From the NCBI GenBank assembly GCA_002709045.1, contig PAPJ01000040.1, positions 49,710 to 113,709 on the forward strand: a stretch of DNA of 64,000 nucleotides. Reading direction: 5' to 3'. The first letter of the stretch is position 1. The number at the start of each line of letters is the position of its first letter. Position numbers and translations under genes: made by a program. Source of the stretch: Planctomycetaceae bacterium. Its GTDB lineage: Bacteria; Planctomycetota; Planctomycetia; Pirellulales; Pirellulaceae. The notes beneath the pieces were generated by a model. It saw nothing but the letters and a program-made list of their open reading frames with translations, had not been told where the DNA came from and searched no databases. Of the stretch, positions 45,966 to 56,154 are shown in pieces.

Positions 45966-46841
45966 ATGAAATCAATTCTTATTCTCACGGCCTGTATTTT
46001 TTTCATTAATAACACTAATGCGGCTGACTATCCGGTTCGCCGGCAAATTACCGCAGGAATGGCAAACCCAGAAAGTTCCTACTACGATGCTGAGTCGGGA
46101 TTCCTTTTTCTTTCGCACGTCAATGGCCCCGGAAAAGAAAAAGACGGTAATGGTTATATTTCGAAGATTACACTTAAAGGAAAAACGGTAAAAGAGAAAT
46201 GGTTTACCGGTCTGGATGCACCTAAGGGTTTACGTAGCCACGATGGAACCCTTTGGATTTCCGATATCGACACGGTGGTGGCAGTCGACATTGCCACTGG
46301 TAAGGAAGTTAGTCGCCACGTTATCAAAGACGCGGGATTTCTCAACGATCTGGCAACCGATTCAAATGGCGTGGTCTATATCTCCGACATGCTTAACAGT
46401 CGGATCTATCAGATTAAAGCGGAACAAGTTAGCATTTTCGCAGAAGGCCCTCATCTAGAGCATCCTAACGGGTTACTAGCTGTGGGAAATAAACTTTATT
46501 GTGGAGGCTGGGGAACGGACTTGGATCCGGCTACATTTACCACTAAGGAATTAGGGCGTTTCTTTTACATCGACATTGAAACTAAAGAGAAGCATCTAAT
46601 TACTGAAAAACCCACCGGACACCTTGATGGAATCGAAATTGACGGAAAGGGTGGTTTTTTCTTAACGGATTGGATTGCAGGCACTGTCATGCACATATGT
46701 TCTCATGGCAACGTGACAGAAATCATGAAATATGAGAAGGGCTCTGCCGATCTCGCCTATTTGCCGAGAAAAAAGCTATTGATATTACCTCACATGAATG
46801 ACAATACACTAACGGCTTTCAGAGTCGTACCCAAGCACTAG
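45966..46841 (+). CDS. Exported SMP-30/gluconolactonase/NHL-like beta-propeller protein
   Basis: 291 residues from ATG 45966, which starts a clean signal peptide ending ADYP; longer upstream readings overlap the preceding gene in another frame and are not supported. Six-bladed propeller pattern of the SMP-30/gluconolactonase group: GLDAPKGLRSHDGTLWISD, FLNDLATDSNGVVYISD, HPNGLLAVGNKLYCGGWG, and HLDGIEIDGKGGFFLTDW. The Asn and Asp ligands in NDLATD and DGIEID fit a divalent metal site. Lactonase activity is plausible but unproven. Confidence 0.8.
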   Translation: MKSILILTACIFFINNTNAADYPVRRQITAGMANPESSYYDAESGFLFLSHVNGPGKEKDGNGYISKITLKGKTVKEKWFTGLDAPKGLRSHDGTLWISDIDTVVAVDIATGKEVSRHVIKDAGFLNDLATDSNGVVYISDMLNSRIYQIKAEQVSIFAEGPHLEHPNGLLAVGNKLYCGGWGTDLDPATFTTKELGRFFYIDIETKEKHLITEKPTGHLDGIEIDGKGGFFLTDWIAGTVMHICSHGNVTEIMKYEKGSADLAYLPRKKLLILPHMNDNTLTAFRVVPKH

Positions 46842-46882
46842 CTTTAATCTTATAAAATGACCGCTGCGTTAGAGGCGTGTGG

Positions 46883-47497
46883 TTAAACATGTTTGATCGA
46901 GCGTCGGGCAAGGTCTTTTTCAGCGAACAACAAGGCCATGAATATTGGTGGCAGCAGAATCCATACACCCCAGATCATACCGTTATTACCGAATACATTA
47001 GCGGACATTTCAGTGAGCAGTTCCGTCGTTGCGACGATACGAACCCCGTTTTCATCAACTTTGTCACCGTTATAAAGTGAAAGCGCATTGGCGACCCAAA
47101 TTACGCATGTGCAAATAACAAGAATTCCCTGGCAGCCTATCGCTGCGCCCATTCCAAAACGAATCGCGAGAAAGCCATGTTCCTTGTTATATTTCGCCAC
47201 CATGATTATCGAGCCAATCATACCGGCCAGCGTTCCCACCACAATCACAGCCAACATTAACGTCAGAACATAAGCTAGGAAATCCTGAGTTCCATTCAAT
47301 GTTCCCGAAGTGCTTTCCCCAAGAAACTCCAGAAATTTTCCCCGATTTGAAATTCGATCGATGTAATCGATAACGAAAAGAATAAAGGGCACCAGCGTTA
47401 TGCCTGTTGCGCCTAAACTGATCCATGTAAAAGTAGATTTGGGATAATTAGGTTGAGGTAATTGTTGTTCCTCAACTAAGTTTGACGGGATTTTCAT
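46883..47497 (-). CDS. Four-TM membrane protein of unknown function
   Basis: 204 residues with four hydrophobic segments (about 25-47, 73-100, 108-135, 165-190). No motif recognised; the last residues are charged (FAEKDLARRSIKHV). Divergent from the large DUF1549 gene. Confidence 0.6.
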   Translation of the reverse strand: MKIPSNLVEEQQLPQPNYPKSTFTWISLGATGITLVPFILFVIDYIDRISNRGKFLEFLGESTSGTLNGTQDFLAYVLTLMLAVIVVGTLAGMIGSIIMVAKYNKEHGFLAIRFGMGAAIGCQGILVICTCVIWVANALSLYNGDKVDENGVRIVATTELLTEMSANVFGNNGMIWGVWILLPPIFMALLFAEKDLARRSIKHV

Positions 47498-47643
47498 CGA
47501 CAGGGATTTCCTATAATTCGGTCTAAACTGAACCTGTAACTCCAGACCTCTGTTAACTCATTACATAGGCCTAGTATATAATACGAAGATAAATTCCAAA
47601 CCCTATTCTTTTCCGTCGGTCGGCCGATCCCCATTTTCCAACC

Positions 47644-50600
47644 ATGGTCAAAAAAATAATAGTTTGTTCCGTCGTACTGGCTCTCGTAACATCTGGTATT
47701 TGCCTTGCCGGCGAACCGATCACGTTTAACAGAGACATACGCCAGATTCTGACAAATCATTGCTATCAATGTCACGGCCCTGATGAAAACAACCGAGAAG
47801 CTGATTTGCGGCTTGATAATTTCATTGGCGCCACCGCATTACGCGATACGGGTGCTGCCATTATTGCGGGGGACCCTAACAAAAGCTTACTAATTGAACG
47901 AATTAAGAGTCATGATGAATCCCTGAGGATGCCACCGCCTGAACTAAAAAAGGATCTGAATGAAGAGCAGATCAGATTACTAGAACGGTGGGTCACCGAG
48001 GGGGCCGAATATGAAGACCACTGGTCTTTTTCAACGCCCCAGCGACCGGCATTACCAAATTCCCATAACTCATGGGGAAACAATCCGATCGACCGTTTCA
48101 TTGTACGCAAACTGACGGCTCAACGATTGGCGCCGAATGACGAGGCAGCCAAGGAAATTCTCATCCGTCGGGTAACACTTGATTTGACCGGTATTCCACC
48201 GACCATTGCAGAGATCGATGCCTTCCTAGACGACTCTCGACCGAATTCTTACGAGCGGCTGGTAGACCGACTTCTTGAATCTCCGCGTTACGGTGAACGC
48301 CTGGCCGTCGACTGGATGGATGCAGCCAGATATGGCGACTCCAGTGTTTTTCATGCCGACGGACCGCGTGATATGTGGGCTTGGCGAGACTGGGTTATTA
48401 ACTCTTTCAATAGCAATAAGTCTTATAAGGATTTCACGATCGAACAAATAGCTGGCGATCTTATCCCTGATGCGACAGTCGACCAGTTGGTAGCCTCCGG
48501 ATTCAATCGGAATCACGGCACGACAGATGAAGGCGGCGCCATTGCTGAAGAATACCGCGTTGAATATATTGTCGACCGCATCAAAACCACGTCTACTGTT
48601 TGGCTAGGACTAACGCTGGAATGTGCTCAATGCCATGATCACAAATACGATCCTTTTAGTCAGGAAGAATATTACCGCTTATTCGCATATTTCAATCAGG
48701 CCTCCGATAAAGGAATGCAAACCCGCCGTGGTAATGAACCTCCCATTATTCAGGTTCCGAACCGTCACAAACTTGCTCGTCTTCCCTCGGCAAATGCAAG
48801 ATTAGGCGCCTTGCAAACGGAACGAGAACAATACAAGACGGAAGCATTAGCAGACTTCAAGCAATGGCTTTCCGAAAAAGAGAAAACTGCAGTAAATGGG
48901 CCCCAAATACCCGAAGGGCGTTACGCTTTCATTGATTTTGCCGAACAATCAGATCAACTCGTGTCGGCGGGTACGGATCCTATGATCAATGGGATGTACC
49001 TGGGTAATGTAAAACGCATTTCTAACGGTGATGAAAATAAAATTGAACTAGACGGTAAAAGCCATGTCGATTTTGGCAGCGAATTCGCAAATTTCGAAGG
49101 GACTGATGCTTTTTCCTTTGGCGCCAATATAAAAGCCAAGGCGAATGTATCCGGAGCTATTCTGAGTCGCATGAAGGACAGTAATAATTTCAGGGGATAT
49201 GACTTCCTGCTCTCCGGCGGTGTGGTTGAAATCCATATCATTCATAATTGGCCCGGTAATGCCATAAAAATTTCAACGAAGAAAAAAATTGCTGCTGATA
49301 AACTTCAACACCTGATGGTTACTTACGACGGTTCACAAAAAGCAACGGGCGTAATTGTTTATTTTGATGGCGTTGCCCAGGAACTCACAGTTCAGCAGGA
49401 TACACTCAACGATTCCATTGAAGCGGATACATCCTTCAAGTTAGGAAAGCGTGATAATTCCTTATTCTTTACGGGCGAACTGCATACAATCTCTGTTTAT
49501 AAACGAGCCCTCAATGCCGAAGAGGTAAAACTGGACGCCGGCCAGGATAAACTTACTCCGATCCTGGTCAAATCTAACGCGGATCGCAGCGAACAAGAAA
49601 AGGCACTATTACTGGATCGCTTCTACGCGCAGGACACAACCTTCGCCGCTCATACGAAAGCGATAACCAACCAGCAACAATTGATTGCCGAACTTAAAGA
49701 ACCCCTTACCAGTGTAATGGTAATGGGAGACGTCGCTAAGATGCGCCCAACCTTTATCCTTGATCGCGGCAATTATGCCAGCCCGAAAAAAGACCAAGAG
49801 ATCCTACCCGGGATTCCGCAGATATTAAATTTGAGTGATGCGGAATTGCCACAAACTCGCCTAGGTCTTGCACAATGGATTACTGATGATAAGCATCCGC
49901 TGACTAGCAGGGTGACGGTCAATCGAATCTGGCAAACGTTATTTGGTATTGGTATCGTCAAAACAGCCGGCGACTTCGGCTCTCAGGGTGATAGCCCAAG
50001 TCATCCGGATTTATTGGATTGGCTAGCGGTTGAATTTGTAGAGTCCGGTTGGAATCTTAAGCACCTGGTCCGTTTAATGGTTACATCTGCCACCTATAAA
50101 CAATCCTCACATGCTGATTCATATTCCAAAAAGATCGATCCACTAAACCGTCTGTATTCCCATGGCCCCCGGTTTCGGTTGCAAGCGGAATTTATTCGTG
50201 ACAATGCTTTGGCCGCCGGCGGGTTATTGGAAAATAGAATTGGCGGGCCCGGTGTTAAACCCTATCAACCCGCTGGACTATGGAACGAGGTCAGCTTAAG
50301 TGGGAACGTACGATTTGCTCAGGATAAAGGTGTTAATAATTATCGCCGAAGCATGTATACCTACTGGAAACGCTCCGCACCGGCACCGGCAATGACCATT
50401 TTCGATGTTCCAAGTCGGGAGAAATGTGTCGTCCAACGACCTCGGACTAATACACCCCTGCAGGCGCTTGTTACACTCAACGATCCGCAATACCTAGAAG
50501 CCGCGCGGGCACTGGGCCAGCGAATGCACACCTTCAATACCGATATCAACGAACAGATTATTCACGGTTACCGAATTACAACCGGCCGGAGACCCGATAC

Positions 50601-50796
50601 GAAAACTGTTGTTCTGCTACGCAGCTATTACGATAACGAGTTGCGACGATTTAAATCAGATAAAGATGCCGCGGCTAAATTGCTCAAAATTGGTGAATTC
50701 ACAGGTGATGAGTCGATTCCGGTGGAGGTGCAGGCCGCGCTCACTTTACTATCAAATCTCTTACTAAATCTCGACGCATCGATCACGCGCGGATAG
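47644..50796 (+). CDS. Secreted PSCyt1-DUF1549-LamG-DUF1553 protein
   Basis: 1050 residues, signal peptide ending near CLAGEP. PSCyt1 haem c domain with CYQCH at residues 40-44, DUF1549 with EGAEYEDHWSF and ECAQCHDHKYDPFSQEEYYRLF, a LamG-like beta-sandwich about residues 420-640 inserted in the middle (VYFDGVAQELT, FFTGELHTISVYKRAL), and C-terminal DUF1553 (LVKTAGDFG-like GIVKTAGDFGSQGDSPSHPDLLDWLA, YRRSMYTYWKRSAPAP). Characteristic of planctomycete polymer-catabolism or electron-transfer systems outside the cytoplasm. The next gene is its normal DUF1501 partner, 12 bases away. Confidence 0.95.
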   Translation: MVKKIIVCSVVLALVTSGICLAGEPITFNRDIRQILTNHCYQCHGPDENNREADLRLDNFIGATALRDTGAAIIAGDPNKSLLIERIKSHDESLRMPPPELKKDLNEEQIRLLERWVTEGAEYEDHWSFSTPQRPALPNSHNSWGNNPIDRFIVRKLTAQRLAPNDEAAKEILIRRVTLDLTGIPPTIAEIDAFLDDSRPNSYERLVDRLLESPRYGERLAVDWMDAARYGDSSVFHADGPRDMWAWRDWVINSFNSNKSYKDFTIEQIAGDLIPDATVDQLVASGFNRNHGTTDEGGAIAEEYRVEYIVDRIKTTSTVWLGLTLECAQCHDHKYDPFSQEEYYRLFAYFNQASDKGMQTRRGNEPPIIQVPNRHKLARLPSANARLGALQTEREQYKTEALADFKQWLSEKEKTAVNGPQIPEGRYAFIDFAEQSDQLVSAGTDPMINGMYLGNVKRISNGDENKIELDGKSHVDFGSEFANFEGTDAFSFGANIKAKANVSGAILSRMKDSNNFRGYDFLLSGGVVEIHIIHNWPGNAIKISTKKKIAADKLQHLMVTYDGSQKATGVIVYFDGVAQELTVQQDTLNDSIEADTSFKLGKRDNSLFFTGELHTISVYKRALNAEEVKLDAGQDKLTPILVKSNADRSEQEKALLLDRFYAQDTTFAAHTKAITNQQQLIAELKEPLTSVMVMGDVAKMRPTFILDRGNYASPKKDQEILPGIPQILNLSDAELPQTRLGLAQWITDDKHPLTSRVTVNRIWQTLFGIGIVKTAGDFGSQGDSPSHPDLLDWLAVEFVESGWNLKHLVRLMVTSATYKQSSHADSYSKKIDPLNRLYSHGPRFRLQAEFIRDNALAAGGLLENRIGGPGVKPYQPAGLWNEVSLSGNVRFAQDKGVNNYRRSMYTYWKRSAPAPAMTIFDVPSREKCVVQRPRTNTPLQALVTLNDPQYLEAARALGQRMHTFNTDINEQIIHGYRITTGRRPDTKTVVLLRSYYDNELRRFKSDKDAAAKLLKIGEFTGDESIPVEVQAALTLLSNLLLNLDASITRG

Positions 50797-50808
50797 GTTA
50801 GCTTAGAT

Positions 50809-52254
50809 ATGACAAGTCCATCAGAACGATATCACCTAAACATAACGCGGCGTCACTTATTACAAAACGCCAGTAAAAGTGTGGGGGCAGCAGCCCTGGC
50901 CGCACTTTCCAGCAGCGGCGCGAAAGTTGTATCAGCAGCTGACCCACGACTCAATACACATTACAACGCAAAAGCCAAACACGTCATATACTTGTTCTTT
51001 TCCGGCGGTCCGTCGCATATTGATATGTTTGATTACAAGCCGAAGATGCGTGACTTTCACGGCGAAGAACTGCCTGATTCAATTCGAAACGGTCAACGTC
51101 TGACCGGTATGACAAGCGGTCAGAAATCATTCCCCTGTGTTGCTCCGATGTTTAATTTCCGACAACAGGGGGCGCACGGAACCTATGTTAACGAGATCCT
51201 CCCCCATATTGGCTCTATTGCCGATGAAATTACCATTATTAAGTCAATTCACACCGAAGCGATTAATCATGATCCGGCGATCACCTATATAAATACTGGC
51301 GTTCAACAACCAGGCAAACCGAGCCTCGGTGCATGGCTTAGCTATGGACTTGGAAATCCAAATGAGAACCTACCGGCCTATGTCGTGATGATTTCTAAAG
51401 GCCGAGGTCAAAGTCAGGCGTTGTATTCCCGCTTATGGGGTGCCGGTTTCCTGCCATCACGTCATCAGGGCGTGAACTTTCGATCGGGTAAGGATCCCGT
51501 CTTATTTCTTTCCAATCCCGAAGGAGTCAGCTCTGCATCCCGACGCAATATGCTGGACGTACTTAACACGCTCAACGCCAACGAATTTGATGAGTTTGGC
51601 GATCCAGAGACGGAAGCCCGGATTTCCCAGTACGAGATGGCGTTTCGCATGCAAACATCGGTACCCGGCCTGATGGACGTTTCTGACGAAACCGAAGAAA
51701 CACTCAACCTTTATGGTGACAAGTCCCGGCAACCGGGAACTTTTGCGAGAAACTGCCTACTTGCCAGACGAATGGTCGAAAGAGGCGTCCGAACCATTCA
51801 ACTATTTCATCGAGGCTGGGATCAACACGGAAGTTTGCCCCGACTGTTTAAACTCCAGTGCGAAGATATTGACCAACCGGCAGCAGCATTAGTCAGGGAT
51901 CTTAAACGCCGCGGCCTATTAGACGAAACATTGGTTGTATGTGGTGGTGAATTCGGCAGGACAATTTACTCTCAGGGAAATCTCTCCAAGGATAATCACG
52001 GCAGAGATCACCACGGTAGATGTTTTACAACATGGCTCGCCGGTGCCGGCATCCGTAAAGGTTTCGAATACGGGAAAACTGATGATTACAGCTACAATAT
52101 TCTTGAAGATCCAGTGCATATACGAGATCTCAATGCAACAATTCTTAACCAAATCGGAATCGACCATAATCGGCTTACATTTCGCCATCAGGGACTCGAT
52201 CAACGTCTAACCGGAGTTGAACCGGCTCGGGTAGTCCGAGAAATCCTAAGTTAA
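50809..52254 (+). CDS. DUF1501 family protein, twin-arginine exported
   Basis: 481 residues. A TAT-type start ([22 protein letters not shown]) and the family segments [48 protein letters not shown] and [29 protein letters not shown]1501 proteins have an alkaline-phosphatase-like fold; the His/Asp ligands in GGEFGR and [11 protein letters not shown] fit metal binding. Forms a pair with the DUF1549 gene. Convergent with the enolase-superfamily gene, 6 bases away. Confidence 0.95.
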   Translation: MTSPSERYHLNITRRHLLQNASKSVGAAALAALSSSGAKVVSAADPRLNTHYNAKAKHVIYLFFSGGPSHIDMFDYKPKMRDFHGEELPDSIRNGQRLTGMTSGQKSFPCVAPMFNFRQQGAHGTYVNEILPHIGSIADEITIIKSIHTEAINHDPAITYINTGVQQPGKPSLGAWLSYGLGNPNENLPAYVVMISKGRGQSQALYSRLWGAGFLPSRHQGVNFRSGKDPVLFLSNPEGVSSASRRNMLDVLNTLNANEFDEFGDPETEARISQYEMAFRMQTSVPGLMDVSDETEETLNLYGDKSRQPGTFARNCLLARRMVERGVRTIQLFHRGWDQHGSLPRLFKLQCEDIDQPAAALVRDLKRRGLLDETLVVCGGEFGRTIYSQGNLSKDNHGRDHHGRCFTTWLAGAGIRKGFEYGKTDDYSYNILEDPVHIRDLNATILNQIGIDHNRLTFRHQGLDQRLTGVEPARVVREILS

Positions 52255-52260
52255 TTGTTG

Positions 52261-53292
52261 TTAACGATTACCGATAACGCGCACCCCAAAACCAGGGAGT
52301 AAATTAAATTTCACCCCTTCGCTTGAATATTCTGCAATCCCTTCGATACAGGTGAACCAAGTTCGGGCTGATTCTGCCAAGGGGTTATCATCTAGAGCGG
52401 CTATTGCTGTTAAGCAGTACGGCTCTGAACCACGATGAGGTACGACACGTATCTCGTGTTCTCTGGCGATTTGATAAATATCAATCAACGTTGTCAGCCC
52501 TCCACACCAATTGATATCCGGTTGAAATACACTAACCGCCTTGCTCCTTGCTAGTTCCAGAAACCCTTCCCGTAAATATTCGTGTTCACCAGCGGCAATG
52601 GGAATCGGGCATTTTTCAGTCAGGCTAATATAATCATTCAGCCGGTCCGGGCCGACCGGTTCCTCAATCCAATCGACATTGAATTCCACAATTGAGTCTG
52701 CGACTTTAAGCGTGGTGTTGACGTTCCACTTGCCAAAGGCATCTACCATAATTGACTTGTCCGGCCCTAACCTATCACGCGTCATACGGACCAGCTCTCT
52801 AATGGCTTGCGGATCAGGGCGATCTCCGAAGCGCTCGACATGTAATTTGACAGCCTGTTTTCCGTTGGATACGGCTTCCATAGCTTCCTCGTCATCAAAT
52901 ACAGTCTGGTACATAGGCAGGTGCAAGGGAGCCGGTTTGTCGGTCAATAGCTCGTAAACCGATGAATGACTCGATTTTGCCCAGGCATCCCAGATCGCAA
53001 GATCAACGCCGGAAATCGCCATTGGAACCAGACCCTTACGTCCGTAAAACGTCGTATGCGATACCATTGTCTCATGAGCTTCTGCCGGTGTATCAACATG
53101 AACGTTTAACATACATTCTTTAATGACCGTATCGACAAGATGAATTCCCGCCTTACCACCTCCGCCAACTCCTAAGCCACAAATACCATTGTCCAACTCA
53201 ACTTCCACGAGTATTTGCCCAAGCGTGGTACGCCAATCATTCGGAGATCCTTTACATTCGGGTTGCCAGGCTGCGATACGTGTAACTTTCAT
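52261..53292 (-). CDS. Enolase superfamily protein (mandelate racemase/muconate lactonizing group)
   Basis: 343 residues. Metal ligands are recognisable: Asp in SIMVDAFGKWNV, Glu in DWIEEPVGP, and Glu in PIAAGEHEYLRE, with FQPDINWCGGLTTLIDI and HRGSEP after. The first Lys motif is KLHVERFG, Lys then His instead of the K-x-K seen in many members. Likely a sugar-acid dehydratase. The specific substrate is not predictable. Divergent from the thioredoxin-TPR gene. Confidence 0.88.
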   Translation of the reverse strand: MKVTRIAAWQPECKGSPNDWRTTLGQILVEVELDNGICGLGVGGGGKAGIHLVDTVIKECMLNVHVDTPAEAHETMVSHTTFYGRKGLVPMAISGVDLAIWDAWAKSSHSSVYELLTDKPAPLHLPMYQTVFDDEEAMEAVSNGKQAVKLHVERFGDRPDPQAIRELVRMTRDRLGPDKSIMVDAFGKWNVNTTLKVADSIVEFNVDWIEEPVGPDRLNDYISLTEKCPIPIAAGEHEYLREGFLELARSKAVSVFQPDINWCGGLTTLIDIYQIAREHEIRVVPHRGSEPYCLTAIAALDDNPLAESARTWFTCIEGIAEYSSEGVKFNLLPGFGVRVIGNR

Positions 53293-53437
53293 AGTCTATT
53301 GATTCCTATTTCCCGGGAGCACCAACTTTTCGCGGCGCCATAAAACGCCTTGAGAACCTGATCAATCCATATCCACAACGGCCAACTTCTATTTTACAAT
53401 AAGCAGAGACCATTTCCCTTGTGTAGAAAGTGACAAA

Positions 53438-54295
53438 ATGAGCGACAACGTACATCCCGAATGGATCATTGACACCACCGATGAGAGTTTCGAGCAGGAC
53501 GCGGTGATCGCTTCCAAGGAGCATCTTATACTTGTTGACTTCTGGGCATCTTGGTGTCAACCATGTCGGCTACTTACGCCCAATCTGGAAGAAGCGGTGG
53601 GACGATTTAAAGGTGATGTACGTCTAGTAAAGGTAAACACCGAAGTTGCGCCGGAGACAGCGCAAACTTTCCAGGTTGCGAGCATACCCACAGTCTATGC
53701 GTTGCTGGACGGGCAACCGGTCGATTATTTTCAGGGCGTTATTGAGGCGGATGAGATTGAGGGCTGGATTGTTCAGTTGCTCCGGCATCGCGCAATGCTC
53801 GACGCCGATCAATTAACCGACACAGATCCGGGCTCCGCAGTCCAGGCCTGGGAGGTGTTAGTACAGGACGATGAAGAAAATCCGACACTCCTGATTGGAT
53901 TGGCCAGAGCACAAACCTTAAGTGGAAATAACGAGGCTGCTACCGAAATTATCAATAAACTTGAGCAGCGAGGTTTCCTCGAGCCAGAGGGTGAGAAAGT
54001 CAAGGCAATGATTACTCTGGCTGCCGTTTCTGATGATTCCGCAGTTGATACAGCGCGACAACGCCATTTAGAAAACCCAACCTGTAACGAAACCACCCTG
54101 AAGTTCGCCGAGGCCTTAGCTGCCGATAATCAATATGAACAGGCATTTGAATTGGCAATTCAGGTTTATAAAACGGATAAACTCGGAGTTGGGAAATCTG
54201 CACATCAATTTTTACTAACGGCATTCAAAGCGTTACCCGAAGACAACGATCTAGTACACCAATATCGGCGTAAATTAGCGATGTTAATGTATTAA
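53438..54295 (+). CDS. Thioredoxin-TPR protein (CnoX/YbbN-like)
   Basis: 285 residues. An N-terminal thioredoxin domain with VDFWASWCQPCRLLTP, an active-site WCQPC, and the cis-Pro in VASIPTVYALLDG; then four to five TPR-like helical pairs up to the end. This architecture matches the CnoX/YbbN group of chaperedoxins, which hold unfolded clients rather than act as classic disulphide reductases. WCQPC keeps both Cys. Upstream of the tail-anchored HU-like protein by 106 bases, on the same strand. Confidence 0.88.
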   Translation: MSDNVHPEWIIDTTDESFEQDAVIASKEHLILVDFWASWCQPCRLLTPNLEEAVGRFKGDVRLVKVNTEVAPETAQTFQVASIPTVYALLDGQPVDYFQGVIEADEIEGWIVQLLRHRAMLDADQLTDTDPGSAVQAWEVLVQDDEENPTLLIGLARAQTLSGNNEAATEIINKLEQRGFLEPEGEKVKAMITLAAVSDDSAVDTARQRHLENPTCNETTLKFAEALAADNQYEQAFELAIQVYKTDKLGVGKSAHQFLLTAFKALPEDNDLVHQYRRKLAMLMY

Positions 54296-54401
54296 TTTGC
54301 CATTTTATCCGCCTTAACTATGCTTAAATTGCATCTTAATTTAGTAAGTATAGGTGGTTTAGTACAACTCCTATTGAAATTTGTCTTTCAGGTCGAACAC
54401 T

Positions 54402-56072
54402 ATGGCTAACTCCCTGAGCTCATTTTTTGATCAAGTCAAAACTCTCAGCAAATCCAAAGCCAGACCCGAACGGGCCTTCCGCGACTTAGTCCGTAACTTA
54501 AGGGATGTAATCCTTGTTGGTGAGATAACAGTTGAGCGCCTTGCTAAAACTACCAACTATACGCCGGTCCGGGAATTACGTGACGGAAAGACCGTGGGTG
54601 TGTTGATAGCGAACCCCCGATACGAACTGGAAATTCAAACGACCGCCGATTGTGCAGCCACGGTCGGAAAACCGCTTAACGTAGCTTTGGCGATAAATAA
54701 ATTTGATGGTTATTCCAAAACATTTTACGCTTATGAAACACACAGGCACGAAGATCACAACACACTCACAAACCTCACGGATCCGGAAGTAAAACAACCC
54801 AATAGCGACGACAATCCTGTTACTGAGGCGCAGCGGAGCCATTCGCCATCAGCACAGGAGGATGATCCACTAGCGGTTTTTCAGGCCGAGGCTTTAGCGA
54901 TACTATCTTCTGGTAATATTGAGATTACTAATGATATATCAGCGGAAGAAGACCTACTCTCGCAACTACAACGTCAGGCTGAAGACGATTTGCAGGAAAT
55001 GCATCTTGACGTAGATGACAGCATTCTTGGTAACACGGAACAAATACTCACTGACGATAACCCCATCGTTTCCCCGCCAGCAATACCCACGACAATACAT
55101 CAGGCTGAGCACACTGCTTCAACCGTTGAGTCAAAGGACGCTCAGGACCCGACACCTGTTATCCCCACAGCGACTCCCAGAGAAGAACCCTCCGTATCAG
55201 AAGCAGTCGACAAGAACTCCGAGCAGGTCGAACCTCAACCCGTAAAACCGATCAAAGTAGACGCACCCGAAAAAGCCCCAAAGCAGACAGCCCCGGAGTC
55301 TACAAAACAAACTATTGCCGACGACACGCTCGATACTCTACTTGCTGATGCGTTAGGCGATTCAGCTAAACCCGTTACTATAGAATTGCTTTCTGCAATC
55401 GTTTCACTGCAAACCGGTCTGCCTCTCAACACGGTCTCACAAATCCAGAAATCGATGTGGCAGCAAATATCAACCCCCGAGACATTTGGCGATGGCAAGA
55501 AAAATTACAAATTTCCTCTTTTGGGTAAATTTACAGTACGTAAACATGATGATGATATAAGCCTCGACTTTACGTCTACCGACGTCAAAACAATCTCCGC
55601 AGCTAAAGTCAATGACACGATTAGTTTTCATAAGGCCCGCGAACATTACAGGAAAAAATCAGGGCCCTTAATCGCGAGGCATGCGGTGGGACTGGCAGTC
55701 AGCACGGCTGCAGTACTTGGCCTTAAACAGGCACACAGTTATCTCACGATTTACCGAACTATACTTCTGCTGCTGAGGATTATTGGCAAAGGTGAAAGAC
55801 GCGTTCGCATTGAGGATGTTGGCGAATTTTTCCCGACGATTGTGACGGGATCAACAGCCTATCGGTTTCGTGCATACCCTACGCTTTTGCGAGCAACCAG
55901 CTCAGCCTTCAAGGACGCATCCGTTTTCCTTGCCAAACCCGGAGAAGCTCAGGAACGTTTCGACAAACCACTGCCACAAACCGCTCCAGAGAAAAATGAC
56001 AATAGTAGCGCTTTAGGTTGTCTTATCTTTCTGGCAATTATGATCGGTGTAGCTCTTCTTACGGGAAGATAA
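54402..56072 (+). CDS. Tail-anchored protein with two HU-like regions
   Basis: 556 residues from ATG 54402. An N-terminal folded part about 1-110, an acidic low-complexity linker to about 310, then two stretches that resemble HU/IHF DNA-binding folds: about 320-395 (IELLSAIVSLQTGLPL ... FPLLGKFTVRKHDDD) and about 429-505 (RVRIEDVGEFFP ... YRFRAYPTLLRA), each with the helix-turn-helix pair followed by a G-x-F strand. The last 20 residues are a hydrophobic tail (LGCLIFLAIMIGVALLTG, about 538-555). Assignment to HU is by pattern, not by any exact signature. Could tie DNA or protein to the membrane. Confidence 0.6.
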   Translation: MANSLSSFFDQVKTLSKSKARPERAFRDLVRNLRDVILVGEITVERLAKTTNYTPVRELRDGKTVGVLIANPRYELEIQTTADCAATVGKPLNVALAINKFDGYSKTFYAYETHRHEDHNTLTNLTDPEVKQPNSDDNPVTEAQRSHSPSAQEDDPLAVFQAEALAILSSGNIEITNDISAEEDLLSQLQRQAEDDLQEMHLDVDDSILGNTEQILTDDNPIVSPPAIPTTIHQAEHTASTVESKDAQDPTPVIPTATPREEPSVSEAVDKNSEQVEPQPVKPIKVDAPEKAPKQTAPESTKQTIADDTLDTLLADALGDSAKPVTIELLSAIVSLQTGLPLNTVSQIQKSMWQQISTPETFGDGKKNYKFPLLGKFTVRKHDDDISLDFTSTDVKTISAAKVNDTISFHKAREHYRKKSGPLIARHAVGLAVSTAAVLGLKQAHSYLTIYRTILLLLRIIGKGERRVRIEDVGEFFPTIVTGSTAYRFRAYPTLLRATSSAFKDASVFLAKPGEAQERFDKPLPQTAPEKNDNSSALGCLIFLAIMIGVALLTGR

Positions 56073-56154
56073 TTACCCGTAGTCTTGTAGAGCACTGATG
56101 GCCGAACCGATATAATTGGTTCTTCTTAATCAAATTCAGATGAAGGTTATTTCT

